Shown here: positions 8,403 through 17,224 of the stretch, piece after piece
How the letters are laid out: each line of letters starts with the position of its first letter
Position numbering within the stretch: position 1 is the stretch's first letter
From: JAHTBL01 sp038532735
GTDB lineage: Bacteria > Pseudomonadota > Alphaproteobacteria > Rhodobacterales > Rhodobacteraceae
Direction of reading: 5' to 3'
Length of the DNA: 64,000 bases
NCBI GenBank assembly: GCA_038532735.1
Contig: JBCBAC010000009.1
Coordinates: 1-64,000 of the forward strand
Notes under the pieces: generated by a model
What the model was told of the DNA's origin: nothing
Database searches by the model: none
Seen by the model: the letters and a program-made list of their open reading frames with translations, nothing else
Position numbers and translations under genes: made by a program

Positions 8403-9509
8403 TCACCCACGCAACTCTGCGCGATGGGCGGCCAGCCACCAAACGGCCATGACCAGCGGCGCGTTGGACAGCGCATCGTCCCGCGCCATCTGCACAAGAT
8501 CGTCAAACGAGACCAGCGTTGAGCGGATATCCTCGTGCTCGCTCGCCAATCCGCCGATACCTGTCACATCATCTGGCAGGTCAGCGATGCCGAGATACGT
8601 TGTGAAATGCTCGGTACTGGCGCCCGGGCTTGGATAGCACCGCGAAATCAGGTGCAGCATGCCAAGCTCCAGCCCCGCCTCCTCCATCGCTTCCCGCCGC
8701 GCTGTCTCCTCTGCGGTTTCGACCGTGTCGATGCGGCCGGCAATCGGCTCCAAGGACCATGGATGCCTATCGCCACGCACGAAAGGCCCCATGCGGAATT
8801 GCTCGACCAGAAGCACCCGATCGCGGACGGGATCATAGGGCAGCACAAGCGCCACGTCGGTTGCCACGAAAACTGCGCGCTCAACTTGCGGGCTCATCGC
8901 GCCGTCATAGCGACGGTGGCGTAGGGTCATCTCTTTTAGGGAAAAGTAATGGGTGTAAGGGCGACGCGTGTCTGCAACCTCCACATCGGATGCAGTCAGA
9001 CCGGATGCGCTGGCAGCAGACGGCTGACGCTGCGCGTTCACAACAGCTCCGGCCCGCGCGCGGATCATGGGGAAGCGCTGCGCGACGGTTTTGGGGCTGA
9101 TCTGGCCGAACCCCTCCATCACCTCACTGGCCGCCTCCAGAGTGATCGCACCATGGGTCGCGATCCAGTCCTTAAAGGACCACGGCGCACCGATCTCGAA
9201 CGCTTCATCGCTGCGATACATCTGCGCTGCCAAAGGACCGGCTGCCGTATGAACCGTCACATCCACCAGCGCGTAGCCAAACGCGCCCTCGTAAAAGTCG
9301 AGACGCGCGATATCGTCAGCAGTTGCATCGCGGAGCACGAGGCCGTCTGCCGCCCCGCCCTCCTGCAGGGTTGGGTAAGACGCACCGGCGACCCAATAGA
9401 CCGAAACGCCTTCGGCTCGCGCAGTCTCAACCTCGACCGCGCGGCCCAAAACCTGCTCCAGCAGCGGGACGTAGCAGAGTGTTCCAAAGAAAAAGAGCGG
9501 TGCGCTCAC
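8403..9509 (-). CDS. trgB: TrgB: cyclotransferase-like plus Nudix hydrolase fusion
   Basis: A two-domain protein (368 residues). Residues 1-150 resemble the AIG2/gamma-glutamylcyclotransferase fold (FFFGTLCY start, tyrosine/glycine pattern, YEGAFGY). Residues 190-368 form a Nudix hydrolase with an ADP-ribose pyrophosphatase-like Nudix box beginning AGRIDTVE and ending REAMEEAGLEL. Position between trgA and cysK identifies it as TrgB of the tellurite-resistance locus. The start is GTG at 9509, 13 bases after the trgA stop, with only a weak ribosome site. The biochemical substrate is unknown; nucleoside-diphosphate-sugar cleavage is inferred from the Nudix subfamily. Confidence 0.88.
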   Translation of the reverse strand: MSAPLFFFGTLCYVPLLEQVLGRAVEVETARAEGVSVYWVAGASYPTLQEGGAADGLVLRDATADDIARLDFYEGAFGYALVDVTVHTAAGPLAAQMYRSDEAFEIGAPWSFKDWIATHGAITLEAASEVMEGFGQISPKTVAQRFPMIRARAGAVVNAQRQPSAASASGLTASDVEVADTRRPYTHYFSLKEMTLRHRRYDGAMSPQVERAVFVATDVALVLPYDPVRDRVLLVEQFRMGPFVRGDRHPWSLEPIAGRIDTVETAEETARREAMEEAGLELGMLHLISRCYPSPGASTEHFTTYLGIADLPDDVTGIGGLASEHEDIRSTLVSFDDLVQMARDDALSNAPLVMAVWWLAAHRAELRG

Positions 9510-9522
9510 AGCTGCACCAACG

Positions 9523-9963
9523 TCAGCTTACGCGCCGGCTGGCCCATTCGGTGATCATCCCGATCACCAGACCACCGACGACGAGGGTTCCGATGACTGT
9601 CGCATCAAGCATGATCTTGCCATGGACGGCCATCAGATCAACGACGCCCACCACAGCCTCTACCGCGCCGCCATAGGCCTTGCGCAAGGACAGCTCAACC
9701 ATCACGATGGTGGAGTTGAGCAGCAGCCCCCAAAACACAACCGCCGCAACAGTCGTCAGGCTGATCCCGATGGCCGCGTTATAGCCATTGCCAGCCCGCG
9801 CGCCTTGAATGCGCCAGCCCATCACCAAACCAATGGCGGCATTGATATAGGCGAAATAGGCCATAGGCCGCTCGTTGGGCATCAGCGGCACGATCAATTG
9901 AGAGACCCACCACGCAAGAGCTGCGAAAAGGATGGCGGCGACAAGTCTGGCGAATGTGGGCAT
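9523..9963 (-). CDS. trgA: TrgA membrane protein (tellurite resistance locus)
   Basis: A 146-residue inner-membrane protein with hydrophobic segments near residues 5-22, 34-50, 63-88 and 115-138. It matches the TrgA family encoded with trgB and cysK in Rhodobacter, where the locus raises tellurite resistance. The start at 9963 is chosen because a longer reading to 10068 overlaps cfa. It begins 17 bases after the cfa stop, suggesting one transcript. The molecular activity is not known. Confidence 0.85.
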   Translation of the reverse strand: MPTFARLVAAILFAALAWWVSQLIVPLMPNERPMAYFAYINAAIGLVMGWRIQGARAGNGYNAAIGISLTTVAAVVFWGLLLNSTIVMVELSLRKAYGGAVEAVVGVVDLMAVHGKIMLDATVIGTLVVGGLVIGMITEWASRRVS

Positions 9964-9980
9964 TGTATTTCCTGACCCCG

Positions 9981-11216
9981 TCAGGCGGGGCGTGTCACTG
10001 TGATTTGCGTCACATCGCAGTTTCCGCTTTGGAACGTCGACGCACAAGAGGTCAGGTAAAAATTCCACATCCGGCGGAAGCGTTCGTCAAAACCAAGCGC
10101 GGCCACCTGATCCCATTTGTCGTTGAAATCCTGATACCAGCGGCGCAGCGTCAGGTCATAGCTGGGGCCAAACTCGATGGAGTGAGAAACCGAGAGCCCT
10201 GCATTTTCCACCGCTTTGCGCAGCATGCTGGGGCTGGGCAACATACCCCCTGGGAAGATATATTTCTGAATGAAATCAACGCCCCGCTTGTAGACTTCCC
10301 AGCGGCGATCCTCCACCGTGATGATCTGGAGCGTCGCATTGGCACCGGGCTTCAGGCAGGCTTTCACGCTGTCAAAATAGACCGGCCAGTATTTCTCCCC
10401 AACGGCTTCGAACATCTCGATGGAAGCGATGCCGTCATAGGTGCCTTTTTCGTCACGGTAGTCCTGTAATTTGATCTCGACGCGGTCGGAAAGCCCGGCT
10501 TTCGCGATCCGCGCGACGGCATAATCGTGTTGCTCCCGACTGATAGTCAGGCCTGTGACACGCAAGCCCCGCTCTTTCGCCGCGTATTCGGCAAAGCCGC
10601 CCCAGCCGCAGCCAATCTCAAGCACATGATCACCTTCCTTGGCGCCCATCTGGTCGACCATGCTGGCGTATTTCTTGATCTGAGCGGCTTCGGTGCTTTC
10701 CTGTCCCGTCTCAAAAAGTGCAGAGGAATAAGTCATCGTGTCATCGAGCCACAGACCGTAAAACTCATTGCCCAGATCGTAGTGGTGGCTGATGTTCTTG
10801 CGCGCCTGCTTTTTGGAGTTGGATTGCAGCCAAAAGCGCAACTGCTCATAGGCGCGCACAAAACGCTGGCCCGGAAAGCCGTCATACATGTCTTCGTTAT
10901 CGGCATGGACCAGATCCATGAAGGCTTGCAGGTCTGGCGTGCTCCACCAGCCATCAAGATACGCATCACACAGGCCCAAATCGCCTTCGCGGATCATGCG
11001 CGCGAACAGATCGTCGTTATGGATATGCACTTCGGCAACAAACCCTGGGTTTTTACCATCGGCGCGGAAGTGACGACCGTCGGACAGGATCACGTCCAGA
11101 CGGCCATTGTTCATGTCCTGAGCCATCTCGAACACCTGAGTAAAATAGCGCGGCAGGTTATCCTGCCCCTTGGTCGAGCTGAGAATGGTCAAGTTTCTTT
11201 TCCCCTGAACTGTCAT
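9981..11216 (-). CDS. cfa: Cyclopropane-fatty-acyl-phospholipid synthase
   Basis: A SAM-dependent methyltransferase (411 residues) that adds a methylene bridge to unsaturated acyl chains of membrane phospholipids. The SAM motif LEIGCGWGGFAEYAA is present, with the family stretches HHYDLGNEFY, MTYSSALFE, SIEMFEAVGEKYWP and QKYIFPGGMLPS. The ATG at 11216 is preferred over an in-frame TTG at 11249. It sits between phrB and trgA on the same strand. The substrate is inferred from the family; related enzymes with other lipid substrates exist. Confidence 0.92.
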   Translation of the reverse strand: MTVQGKRNLTILSSTKGQDNLPRYFTQVFEMAQDMNNGRLDVILSDGRHFRADGKNPGFVAEVHIHNDDLFARMIREGDLGLCDAYLDGWWSTPDLQAFMDLVHADNEDMYDGFPGQRFVRAYEQLRFWLQSNSKKQARKNISHHYDLGNEFYGLWLDDTMTYSSALFETGQESTEAAQIKKYASMVDQMGAKEGDHVLEIGCGWGGFAEYAAKERGLRVTGLTISREQHDYAVARIAKAGLSDRVEIKLQDYRDEKGTYDGIASIEMFEAVGEKYWPVYFDSVKACLKPGANATLQIITVEDRRWEVYKRGVDFIQKYIFPGGMLPSPSMLRKAVENAGLSVSHSIEFGPSYDLTLRRWYQDFNDKWDQVAALGFDERFRRMWNFYLTSCASTFQSGNCDVTQITVTRPA

Positions 11217-11272
11217 GACAGGTTTACACGTCCTGTTTTGTAGGAACAAGCGCCATGGCTTTGATATTCCGA

Positions 11273-12697
11273 TTAAAAGTCGCGGTTCTCATAGGCTGAA
11301 AGGGCCCGCTTGCGACCTTCATCCGGCTCCACAATGGGCGCAGGATAGGCGTCGGATGCGGACATCGCCCACGTCTCAGGGATCGCATCGAAGTAGGACA
11401 GCGCCGTTTTTGACGGGTTGGAGCGCCCTTCCGCGATCCACGCGTCGATATAGTCGCGGTTCTTGTCAAACTTATCGAGCTGGGTCACCGGATTGAACAC
11501 GCGGAAGTAAGGCGTCGCATCGGGGCCCGAGCCTGCCGACCACTGCCAGCCCATCGCGTTGGAGGCCGGGTCCCAGTCGATCAGGCAGTCCTCAAACCAG
11601 TTCAGACCGATCTTCCAGTGACACAGCAAGTGTTTGGTCAGGTAAGACGCCACAATCATCCGTCCGCGATTGTGCATGGTGCCGGTCACATACATCTCGC
11701 GCATGGCGGCATCGACAAACTCGATCCCCGTGCGCCCCTGTTTCCAGGCTTTGACTTCGGCCTTGCGCTCGTCCTCGTTCCAGGGAAACGCGTCCCAGTC
11801 TTCTTTCCAGTTCTCCGACACAATCCGGGGCGTGTGATGGGCCAGATGATAGGCAAACTCGCGCCACACGAGCTCCTTGAGGAACACTTCGGCGTCGTCC
11901 TTGCCCTCCTGCAGGGCACGCATCCCGGCATGCCAGCAACGGCGCGGGCTGATCTCCCCATAGGTCAGGTTCTCGCTGAGACCGGAGGTGCCTTTGACGG
12001 CGGGCAAATCGCGGTTGGTGTTATAGTCGGCCACCCAGTTTGAGATGAAGTTGCCCAGACGGGAGGAGGCTGCGGCCTCCCCCACATTGGTGTGGGGCAA
12101 GACGATTTCGGCACCGCGCTGCATCGCGGCCCCCATCTGCCAATCGTCCAGCGTGTCGGATTTCGGCCAGCTGTCGGGAGCCGGGATGCTGCTGGGTGCT
12201 GAGATATCAGAGGGCACATCGCGGTCTTTCACCATACGCCACATCGGCGTGTAGACCTTATAAAACCCGCCGGTCTTGGTCTCGACCGTCCAAGGCTCAA
12301 ACAGCAGGTGACCGGTGAAGGATTTCGCCTCGATCCCGTCGTCTTTCAGGACCGACTTGATGTCCGTGTCGCGCTCTTTCGCCTCGGGATCGTAAAGCCG
12401 GGACCAATAAACCGCTTCGGCCCCGGTCTCCGAAATCAGGTCGCGCAGCACTTGAAGCGCATTGCCACGGCGCAGGATCAAGCGGCTGCCTTTCTCTTCA
12501 AGCGCTTCGGTCAGTTTGGCCACACCCAGCCCCAGCCGCCATTTGGGGGCCGCGCCGTGGCGTTCGACCACTTCGTCATGGATGAAAACCGGAATGACGG
12601 GGCGGCCACTGTCGCAGGCTGCCACCAGCGCGGGGTGATCCCCCAGCCGCAAATCGCGGCGAAACCACATCAATACCGGAGCTTTGTCGTTGCCCAT
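11273..12697 (-). CDS. phrB: Deoxyribodipyrimidine photo-lyase
   Basis: A class I DNA photolyase (about 474 residues) that uses FAD and blue light to split cyclobutane pyrimidine dimers. The N-terminal antenna domain starts VLMWFRRDLRLGDHPAL; the FAD domain contains TGIEFVDAAMREM, MHNRGRMIVASYLTKHL and GPDATPYFRVFNP. The start is either 12697 or 12706; both ATGs follow purine-rich sequence. The upstream aminotransferase gene ends 41 bases away. It looks full length and intact. Confidence 0.93.
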   Translation of the reverse strand: MGNDKAPVLMWFRRDLRLGDHPALVAACDSGRPVIPVFIHDEVVERHGAAPKWRLGLGVAKLTEALEEKGSRLILRRGNALQVLRDLISETGAEAVYWSRLYDPEAKERDTDIKSVLKDDGIEAKSFTGHLLFEPWTVETKTGGFYKVYTPMWRMVKDRDVPSDISAPSSIPAPDSWPKSDTLDDWQMGAAMQRGAEIVLPHTNVGEAAASSRLGNFISNWVADYNTNRDLPAVKGTSGLSENLTYGEISPRRCWHAGMRALQEGKDDAEVFLKELVWREFAYHLAHHTPRIVSENWKEDWDAFPWNEDERKAEVKAWKQGRTGIEFVDAAMREMYVTGTMHNRGRMIVASYLTKHLLCHWKIGLNWFEDCLIDWDPASNAMGWQWSAGSGPDATPYFRVFNPVTQLDKFDKNRDYIDAWIAEGRSNPSKTALSYFDAIPETWAMSASDAYPAPIVEPDEGRKRALSAYENRDF

Positions 12698-12738
12698 TCT
12701 TCCCATCCTGCTCAAGGCGGGGCTGCCCCCCGCGCGTG

Positions 12739-13971
12739 TCACTTGATGTGATCTAGGGCGTCGATCAGACGTTCAACCTCTTGAGCCGTGGTGTAATGCA
12801 CAAAACTGAGGCGCAGGATGCCGGGATCGGAGGCGATGCCTAACGCCTTTAGTGGGCGGACGGCATAAAAATCACCGGCCCCTGCCATGATCCCGTGATG
12901 GCTCAGGATGCGCGCGGCCCGCGCAGGATCGCCCGGAAGTTTGATCGCGAAGGTCGGCACGCGGTCGGCGACGCGTGTCGGGCCCAGCAACCGCCAATCG
13001 GTGCGGGTTTCCAGATAATCCAGCAACGGCGCCATCAGCTTTTGCTCGTGGTTGCGCATGACGGCCGCAACGCTTTCCGCGCGCCCTGCCCCATCGCGTC
13101 CGGTCTTGAAGTGATGCCGGTAGAGCGCGTCGAAATAGTCCGCAACACCGGCACAGGCCGCGATCTCGGCATGGGCGGGGCCTGCGGGCGTGAAGCGTTT
13201 CGACAAGACTTCGGCGTTGAAGTCATGGCATTGATGAGGCAGTGCCATGCCAAGCGCGCGCCGGATCACCATGAGCCCCTGATGCGGTCCGTACGTTTTA
13301 TAGGCGGAGAAGAGATAGATGTCCGCTTCGAGCTTTTCGACATTGGGAAGCCCATGTGGCGCGTAGCTGACCCCGTCGACACAGGCAAAGGCCCCCGCCT
13401 TGTGTACGCGCTGACAGATGGCTTTAACCGGGTTGATCGCCCCGATGACGTTGGAGCAGTGCGGAAAACACACCAAACGAACGCGGCCTTCCAAAAGCGG
13501 TTCAAGCATGTCGAGATCAAGCATCCCCGTCTCAGGGTTCATCTGCCATTCTCGGACCTCAATTCCGCGCGCGGCCAATCGGCGCCATGCACCTGTATTC
13601 GCCTCGTGATCCTGATTGGTCACGACAATCGCGTCGCCAGGGTTCAGCCACTCGCCAAAGGCCTGCGCCAGCACGTAGACATTCTGCGTGGTGGAAGGGC
13701 CAAAGGACAGCTCGTCCGTGCGAACGCCCAACATGCGGGCCAGACGCTCTTGCGCCTCGTCCATCTCGTCACCTGCCAACATAGAGGCGGGAAACGCGCC
13801 ATAGGGCTGCACATTGCGTTCCTTGAAAAAGCGCGAAAATCGCCAGACCACCTGCCGACACATGTAAGACCCGCCCGCATTCTCGAAGAATGCGTGGCCC
13901 CTGAGCGAAGGCTCAGTGAAGGATGGGAACTGCGCTCGGACGAAAGAGGTGTCCAAGACCTGTCGGATCAT
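12739..13971 (-). CDS. Class V aminotransferase (cysteine desulfurase-like)
   Basis: A fold-type I PLP enzyme (410 residues) of the class V aminotransferase/NifS-SufS superfamily. The PLP lysine is in SAYKTYGPHQG near residue 225, preceded by the aspartate in CVDGVSYAPHG and the histidine in VTNQDHEAN. The Cys-containing loop of true cysteine desulfurases is not obvious, so desulfurase activity is uncertain and the substrate is unknown. GGAGG precedes the ATG at good spacing. It is the first gene of a long minus-strand run that continues with phrB and cfa. Confidence 0.85.
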   Translation of the reverse strand: MIRQVLDTSFVRAQFPSFTEPSLRGHAFFENAGGSYMCRQVVWRFSRFFKERNVQPYGAFPASMLAGDEMDEAQERLARMLGVRTDELSFGPSTTQNVYVLAQAFGEWLNPGDAIVVTNQDHEANTGAWRRLAARGIEVREWQMNPETGMLDLDMLEPLLEGRVRLVCFPHCSNVIGAINPVKAICQRVHKAGAFACVDGVSYAPHGLPNVEKLEADIYLFSAYKTYGPHQGLMVIRRALGMALPHQCHDFNAEVLSKRFTPAGPAHAEIAACAGVADYFDALYRHHFKTGRDGAGRAESVAAVMRNHEQKLMAPLLDYLETRTDWRLLGPTRVADRVPTFAIKLPGDPARAARILSHHGIMAGAGDFYAVRPLKALGIASDPGILRLSFVHYTTAQEVERLIDALDHIK

Positions 13972-14126
13972 TTCGCCTCCACAAACGAAACTTTCTGGAC
14001 CGGGTGGCTATCCTCGGTAGACAACTGCATACCGAAGAACGGCAGTTGTCACAAGTTCGTGGCCCCGTCAGTATCTGCGTCAAAAGCTCGCTTGAGAGAA
14101 TGCGCGTTCATGGAAAGGGAATTTGC

Positions 14127-14672
14127 ATGCGGATACTGAATGTCATGGGGCTTTGTTTTGCGCTGAGCGCCTGTGCGCCTGCGGCACTACCGCCCACGCA
14201 ACAACGCGCCGCCCTTCCAGAGAGCTTTGTCTCGCAGGCCGTGGCTTTTCTGGATGGTTTGCAACCTCGCTCTATCGCAGAGAATAGGGAATATTGCGGC
14301 TATTTCGGGCGCGATGCGACGGGCGCATTCATCGCCTCAACACCTAGTCGAGGTGGCAGCGACTATTGCGACCTTGATATTGCTGAGCATGGGTTTGAGG
14401 TGCTTGCCTCATACCACACGCATGCAGCCTTCGACACTGAAACAGACAACGAAGTGCCCAGTGACGTCGATTTGCTGTCCGATATTGGCGATGATGTTTA
14501 CGGCTTTATCGCCACACCCGGCGGGCGCATCTGGCTGACTAATCCCGACACGCGCAGCGCGCAGCAGGTTTGCGGGATTGGCTGTGTGACCTCTGATCCG
14601 CAGTTTATTCGCGGCGATGCCGGGCCTATCGCGCAAAGCTATACCTTGCGTACCTTGCGACAGCGCTTCTAG
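14127..14672 (+). CDS. DUF4329 domain lipoprotein
   Basis: A 181-residue predicted lipoprotein: signal sequence with lipobox LSAC (Cys16), then a domain with the DUF4329 pattern (REYCGYFG, SYHTHAAFD, EVPSDVDLL, GFIATPGGRIW). The YHTH plus downstream Ser/Asp arrangement recalls JAB/MPN-type metalloprotease-like folds, and DUF4329 is otherwise often seen at the C-terminus of polymorphic toxins. Here it stands alone on a lipid anchor. The start at 14127 is supported by AAAGGGA seven bases upstream. Its 3' end overlaps the convergent GNAT gene by four bases. Function unknown. Confidence 0.75.
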   Translation: MRILNVMGLCFALSACAPAALPPTQQRAALPESFVSQAVAFLDGLQPRSIAENREYCGYFGRDATGAFIASTPSRGGSDYCDLDIAEHGFEVLASYHTHAAFDTETDNEVPSDVDLLSDIGDDVYGFIATPGGRIWLTNPDTRSAQQVCGIGCVTSDPQFIRGDAGPIAQSYTLRTLRQRF

Positions 14673-15115
14673 CTGGGGCGCTGATACTTGATGAACGGTG
14701 TCAGCGTGCCAATCCGGTCATAGAGCTTGCGAGCCGTGTGGTTGAACTCTTGCGTCATCCAATAGACCGCAGGCGCACCATCGGCGTTTGCCTGCGCATA
14801 GACGGCTTCGATAAGCGCCGCGCCGACGCCCTGCCCGCGCACGGTCGGTTCAGCGTAGAGGTCTTGTAGGTAGCAGACACGCTCCACTTTCCAACCGTGG
14901 GCATGATAGAGGTAATGCACAAGGCCTACGAGCGCACCGTCGCTTTCCGCGACAAAGCCTTTCACTTGCGTCGGATCATCGCCCAGCAGCCGTGCGAAGG
15001 TGGTCTGGTAGACCTCCTCCGACACGGTGCTTTCATAATAGTCCAGATAGCCTGTCCACAGGCGCCGCCACTCCGCTTCGTCTGCAGACGTCAGGCGCCG
15101 AACCGTCAGGCTCAT
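14669..15115 (-). CDS. GNAT family N-acetyltransferase
   Basis: A 148-residue acetyl-CoA-dependent acetyltransferase with the pyrophosphate loop VRGQGVGAAL near residue 95 and the GNAT beta4 segment CYLQDLYAEP. The start overlaps the acuI stop by four bases (ATGA), making it the last gene of the operon that includes dmdA. The substrate is unknown and no link to DMSP metabolism is established. Confidence 0.85.
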   Translation of the reverse strand: MSLTVRRLTSADEAEWRRLWTGYLDYYESTVSEEVYQTTFARLLGDDPTQVKGFVAESDGALVGLVHYLYHAHGWKVERVCYLQDLYAEPTVRGQGVGAALIEAVYAQANADGAPAVYWMTQEFNHTARKLYDRIGTLTPFIKYQRPS

Positions 15116-16107
15116 GCGTTCACATCAACGACGACGCGGCCTTTGACCTGACCTTTGAGGATATCGCGGCCCAGTTGCGGCAGGTCGGACAGGGTTGCGG
15201 GGTGCACCATGTCCTCCAGCTTGTCCATCGGCAGGTCTTTCGCGATCCGCTCCCACGCGCGCAGGCGATTGTCATAGGGCTGCATCACGCTGTCGATGCC
15301 CAGCAGGTTCACCCCGCGCAGCAAGAACGGAATGACCGTTGCAGGCAACCCCGCCCCGCCCGCAAGACCCACAGCCGCGACCGATCCGCCATAGACCATC
15401 TGGCCCAGCAAACGGGCCAGCGTTTCACCGCCAACGGCGTCGACACAACCTGCCCATGTCTCTGCTTCCAGAGGCTTCTTGGTCGTCTCGGCCAGATCTT
15501 CGCGCGGCACAATGGTCGTCGCGCCAAGGCTCGACAGGTATTCGGCATTGTCCGGACGGCCTGTGACGGCGGCGACCTGATAGCCGAGATTACCCAGAAT
15601 GGCGGTGGCGACAGAGCCCACGCCACCAGAGGCACCGGTGACCAGAACTGGGTTCGTCGTCTCGGGCGTCAGCCCATGGTCTTCAAGTGCCATGACGGCA
15701 AGCATTGCAGTGAAGCCCGCGGTGCCCACAGCCATGGCCTGACGGGTGTCCAGACCGTCGGGCAGCGGCACCAGCCAATCGGCTTTTACGCTGGCCATCT
15801 GCGCATAGCCGCCCCAATGCGCCTCACCCACGCGCCAGCCGGTTAGAACGACCTTGTCGCCGGGCTTGTAGCGCGCGTCGTCAGAGCTTTCGACAGTGCC
15901 TGCAAAATCAATGCCCGGCACATGCGGGTAGTTGCGCACCAGACCACCACCCGGGCCGATGCACAGACCGTCCTTGTAGTTCACAGTCGAGTATTCAACG
16001 GCAACCTTCACGTCGCCATCGGGAAGCTGGCTGCTTTCGAGGTGCTGCACCGACGCGCTGGTCTTGCCCTCATTGTCTTTCTCCACCACCAAAGCATTGA
16101 ACGTCAT
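15112..16107 (-). CDS. acuI: Acrylyl-CoA reductase AcuI (MDR family)
   Basis: A zinc-independent medium-chain reductase (331 residues) that reduces acryloyl-CoA to propionyl-CoA with NADPH. This removes the toxic product of DMSP cleavage and DMSP-derived acrylate. The YhdH/AcuI hallmarks are present: YSTVNYKDGL near residue 40, PGIDFAGTV, and the nucleotide loop VTGASGGVGSVA near 155. It follows dmdA by 12 bases, as in other roseobacters, which supports acuI rather than generic yhdH. The GNAT gene overlaps its stop. Confidence 0.92.
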   Translation of the reverse strand: MTFNALVVEKDNEGKTSASVQHLESSQLPDGDVKVAVEYSTVNYKDGLCIGPGGGLVRNYPHVPGIDFAGTVESSDDARYKPGDKVVLTGWRVGEAHWGGYAQMASVKADWLVPLPDGLDTRQAMAVGTAGFTAMLAVMALEDHGLTPETTNPVLVTGASGGVGSVATAILGNLGYQVAAVTGRPDNAEYLSSLGATTIVPREDLAETTKKPLEAETWAGCVDAVGGETLARLLGQMVYGGSVAAVGLAGGAGLPATVIPFLLRGVNLLGIDSVMQPYDNRLRAWERIAKDLPMDKLEDMVHPATLSDLPQLGRDILKGQVKGRVVVDVNA

Positions 16108-16119
16108 CGCATCTCTCCC

Positions 16120-17223
16120 TCAAATCCAGAATGTGTCCAGCACGGTCGCATCACGCATCCCGTCTGTCGTCTCAACTTCAATCTTTGTGCCCGGTTCCCA
16201 ATGGGTCATGCGCACCATACCGATGGAGACATTCGTCTCGAAATCTGGCGACCACGCGGCAGAGGTAACAGCCCCCACTTTCTTGCCATTGCCGTAGATC
16301 GGCCAAGCCCGATCACTTGGCGGCACCGCATCGCCGTGGATTGAGATCGGTCGCACCTGTTTCACCGGCCCTTCCTTGGCGACGCGCAGCAGCGCATCCC
16401 GCCCCACGCAGCCGATGGCTGTCTGGGTATTACAAAACTTGCCCAAGCCACATTCGTGAGGCGTGTTGTCATCGTCCATGTCGTTGCCGTAGGACAGCAG
16501 GCCACCCTCAATCCGCTCGATCCCGTTGGGGCAACCGGCGCGCACGTCAAGGTCTTGGCCCGCCTCCATCAGCGCGTTCCAAAGCGGCATGCCGAGCGCG
16601 GTGTCGGGCATGTAAATCTCGAACCCGCCCTGCTTGGAATACCCCGAGCGCGCGATGACCATGGGCGTGTCCTGAAAGTCGAACCAGCCGAAGCGGAAGA
16701 AGCGCACATTGCGGATTTCCTCGCCGAAGAGCCGCTCCATCAGGTCATCGGCCTTGGGGCCTTGGACAGCAAGCGGGGACACGTCGGGCTCGTCCACCAG
16801 CACGTCGAGGCGGTAGCCATAGGCGATGCCCTTGACCCAAAGCAGCAGGTCGCTGTCGGCAATCGAAATCCAGTAGTGATCCTCGGCCAGCTTCACAGCC
16901 ACGGGGTCATTGAGCATGCCGCCCGTCTCATCAACAATCGGCACGTAATAACATTGGCCTGCCAGCATCCCGCGTAGATCGCGCGGGGTCAGCATCTGCA
17001 TCAGGCGGCCCGCATCGGGGCCTTTCACCTCAATCTGACGTTCGACGGAGACGTCCCAGACCTGCACAGCGGTCTTGAGGTGACGGTAATCGGCTTCCAC
17101 GCTTTCAAAAACCGTGGGCAGCATCATCCGGTTGTAGATCGTGTAATTCTTGACGCCCGCGGCTTCGACGCCGTCTGAGAACGGGGTCCGCCGCAAACGG
17201 CGCGACGGAGAGATTTGGGCCAT
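16120..17223 (-). CDS. dmdA: DMSP demethylase DmdA
   Basis: A 367-residue GcvT-like enzyme that transfers a methyl group from dimethylsulfoniopropionate to tetrahydrofolate, giving methylmercaptopropionate, the first step of the DMSP demethylation route. Family stretches include SRRLRRTPFSDGVEAAGV, YNRMMLPTVF, the glycine-rich SGYSKQGGFEIY and GIERIEGGLLSYGNDM. GAGGAGG lies seven bases before the ATG at 17223; the DinB-like gene ends one base away. The distinction from glycine cleavage T protein rests on these stretches and the acuI neighbour. Confidence 0.94.
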   Translation of the reverse strand: MAQISPSRRLRRTPFSDGVEAAGVKNYTIYNRMMLPTVFESVEADYRHLKTAVQVWDVSVERQIEVKGPDAGRLMQMLTPRDLRGMLAGQCYYVPIVDETGGMLNDPVAVKLAEDHYWISIADSDLLLWVKGIAYGYRLDVLVDEPDVSPLAVQGPKADDLMERLFGEEIRNVRFFRFGWFDFQDTPMVIARSGYSKQGGFEIYMPDTALGMPLWNALMEAGQDLDVRAGCPNGIERIEGGLLSYGNDMDDDNTPHECGLGKFCNTQTAIGCVGRDALLRVAKEGPVKQVRPISIHGDAVPPSDRAWPIYGNGKKVGAVTSAAWSPDFETNVSIGMVRMTHWEPGTKIEVETTDGMRDATVLDTFWI

Positions 17224-17224
17224 G

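Noticed and set aside
13923..14126. N-terminal extension of the DUF4329 lipoprotein frame
   Set aside because: The extension overlaps the divergent aminotransferase gene; the ATG at 14127 has a ribosome site and gives a clean lipoprotein signal.
12895..14139. Long plus-strand frame opposite the class V aminotransferase gene
   Set aside because: It is Arg/His-rich, lacks any family pattern and ribosome site, and mirrors a well-supported gene. It is a shadow of GC-rich coding sequence.
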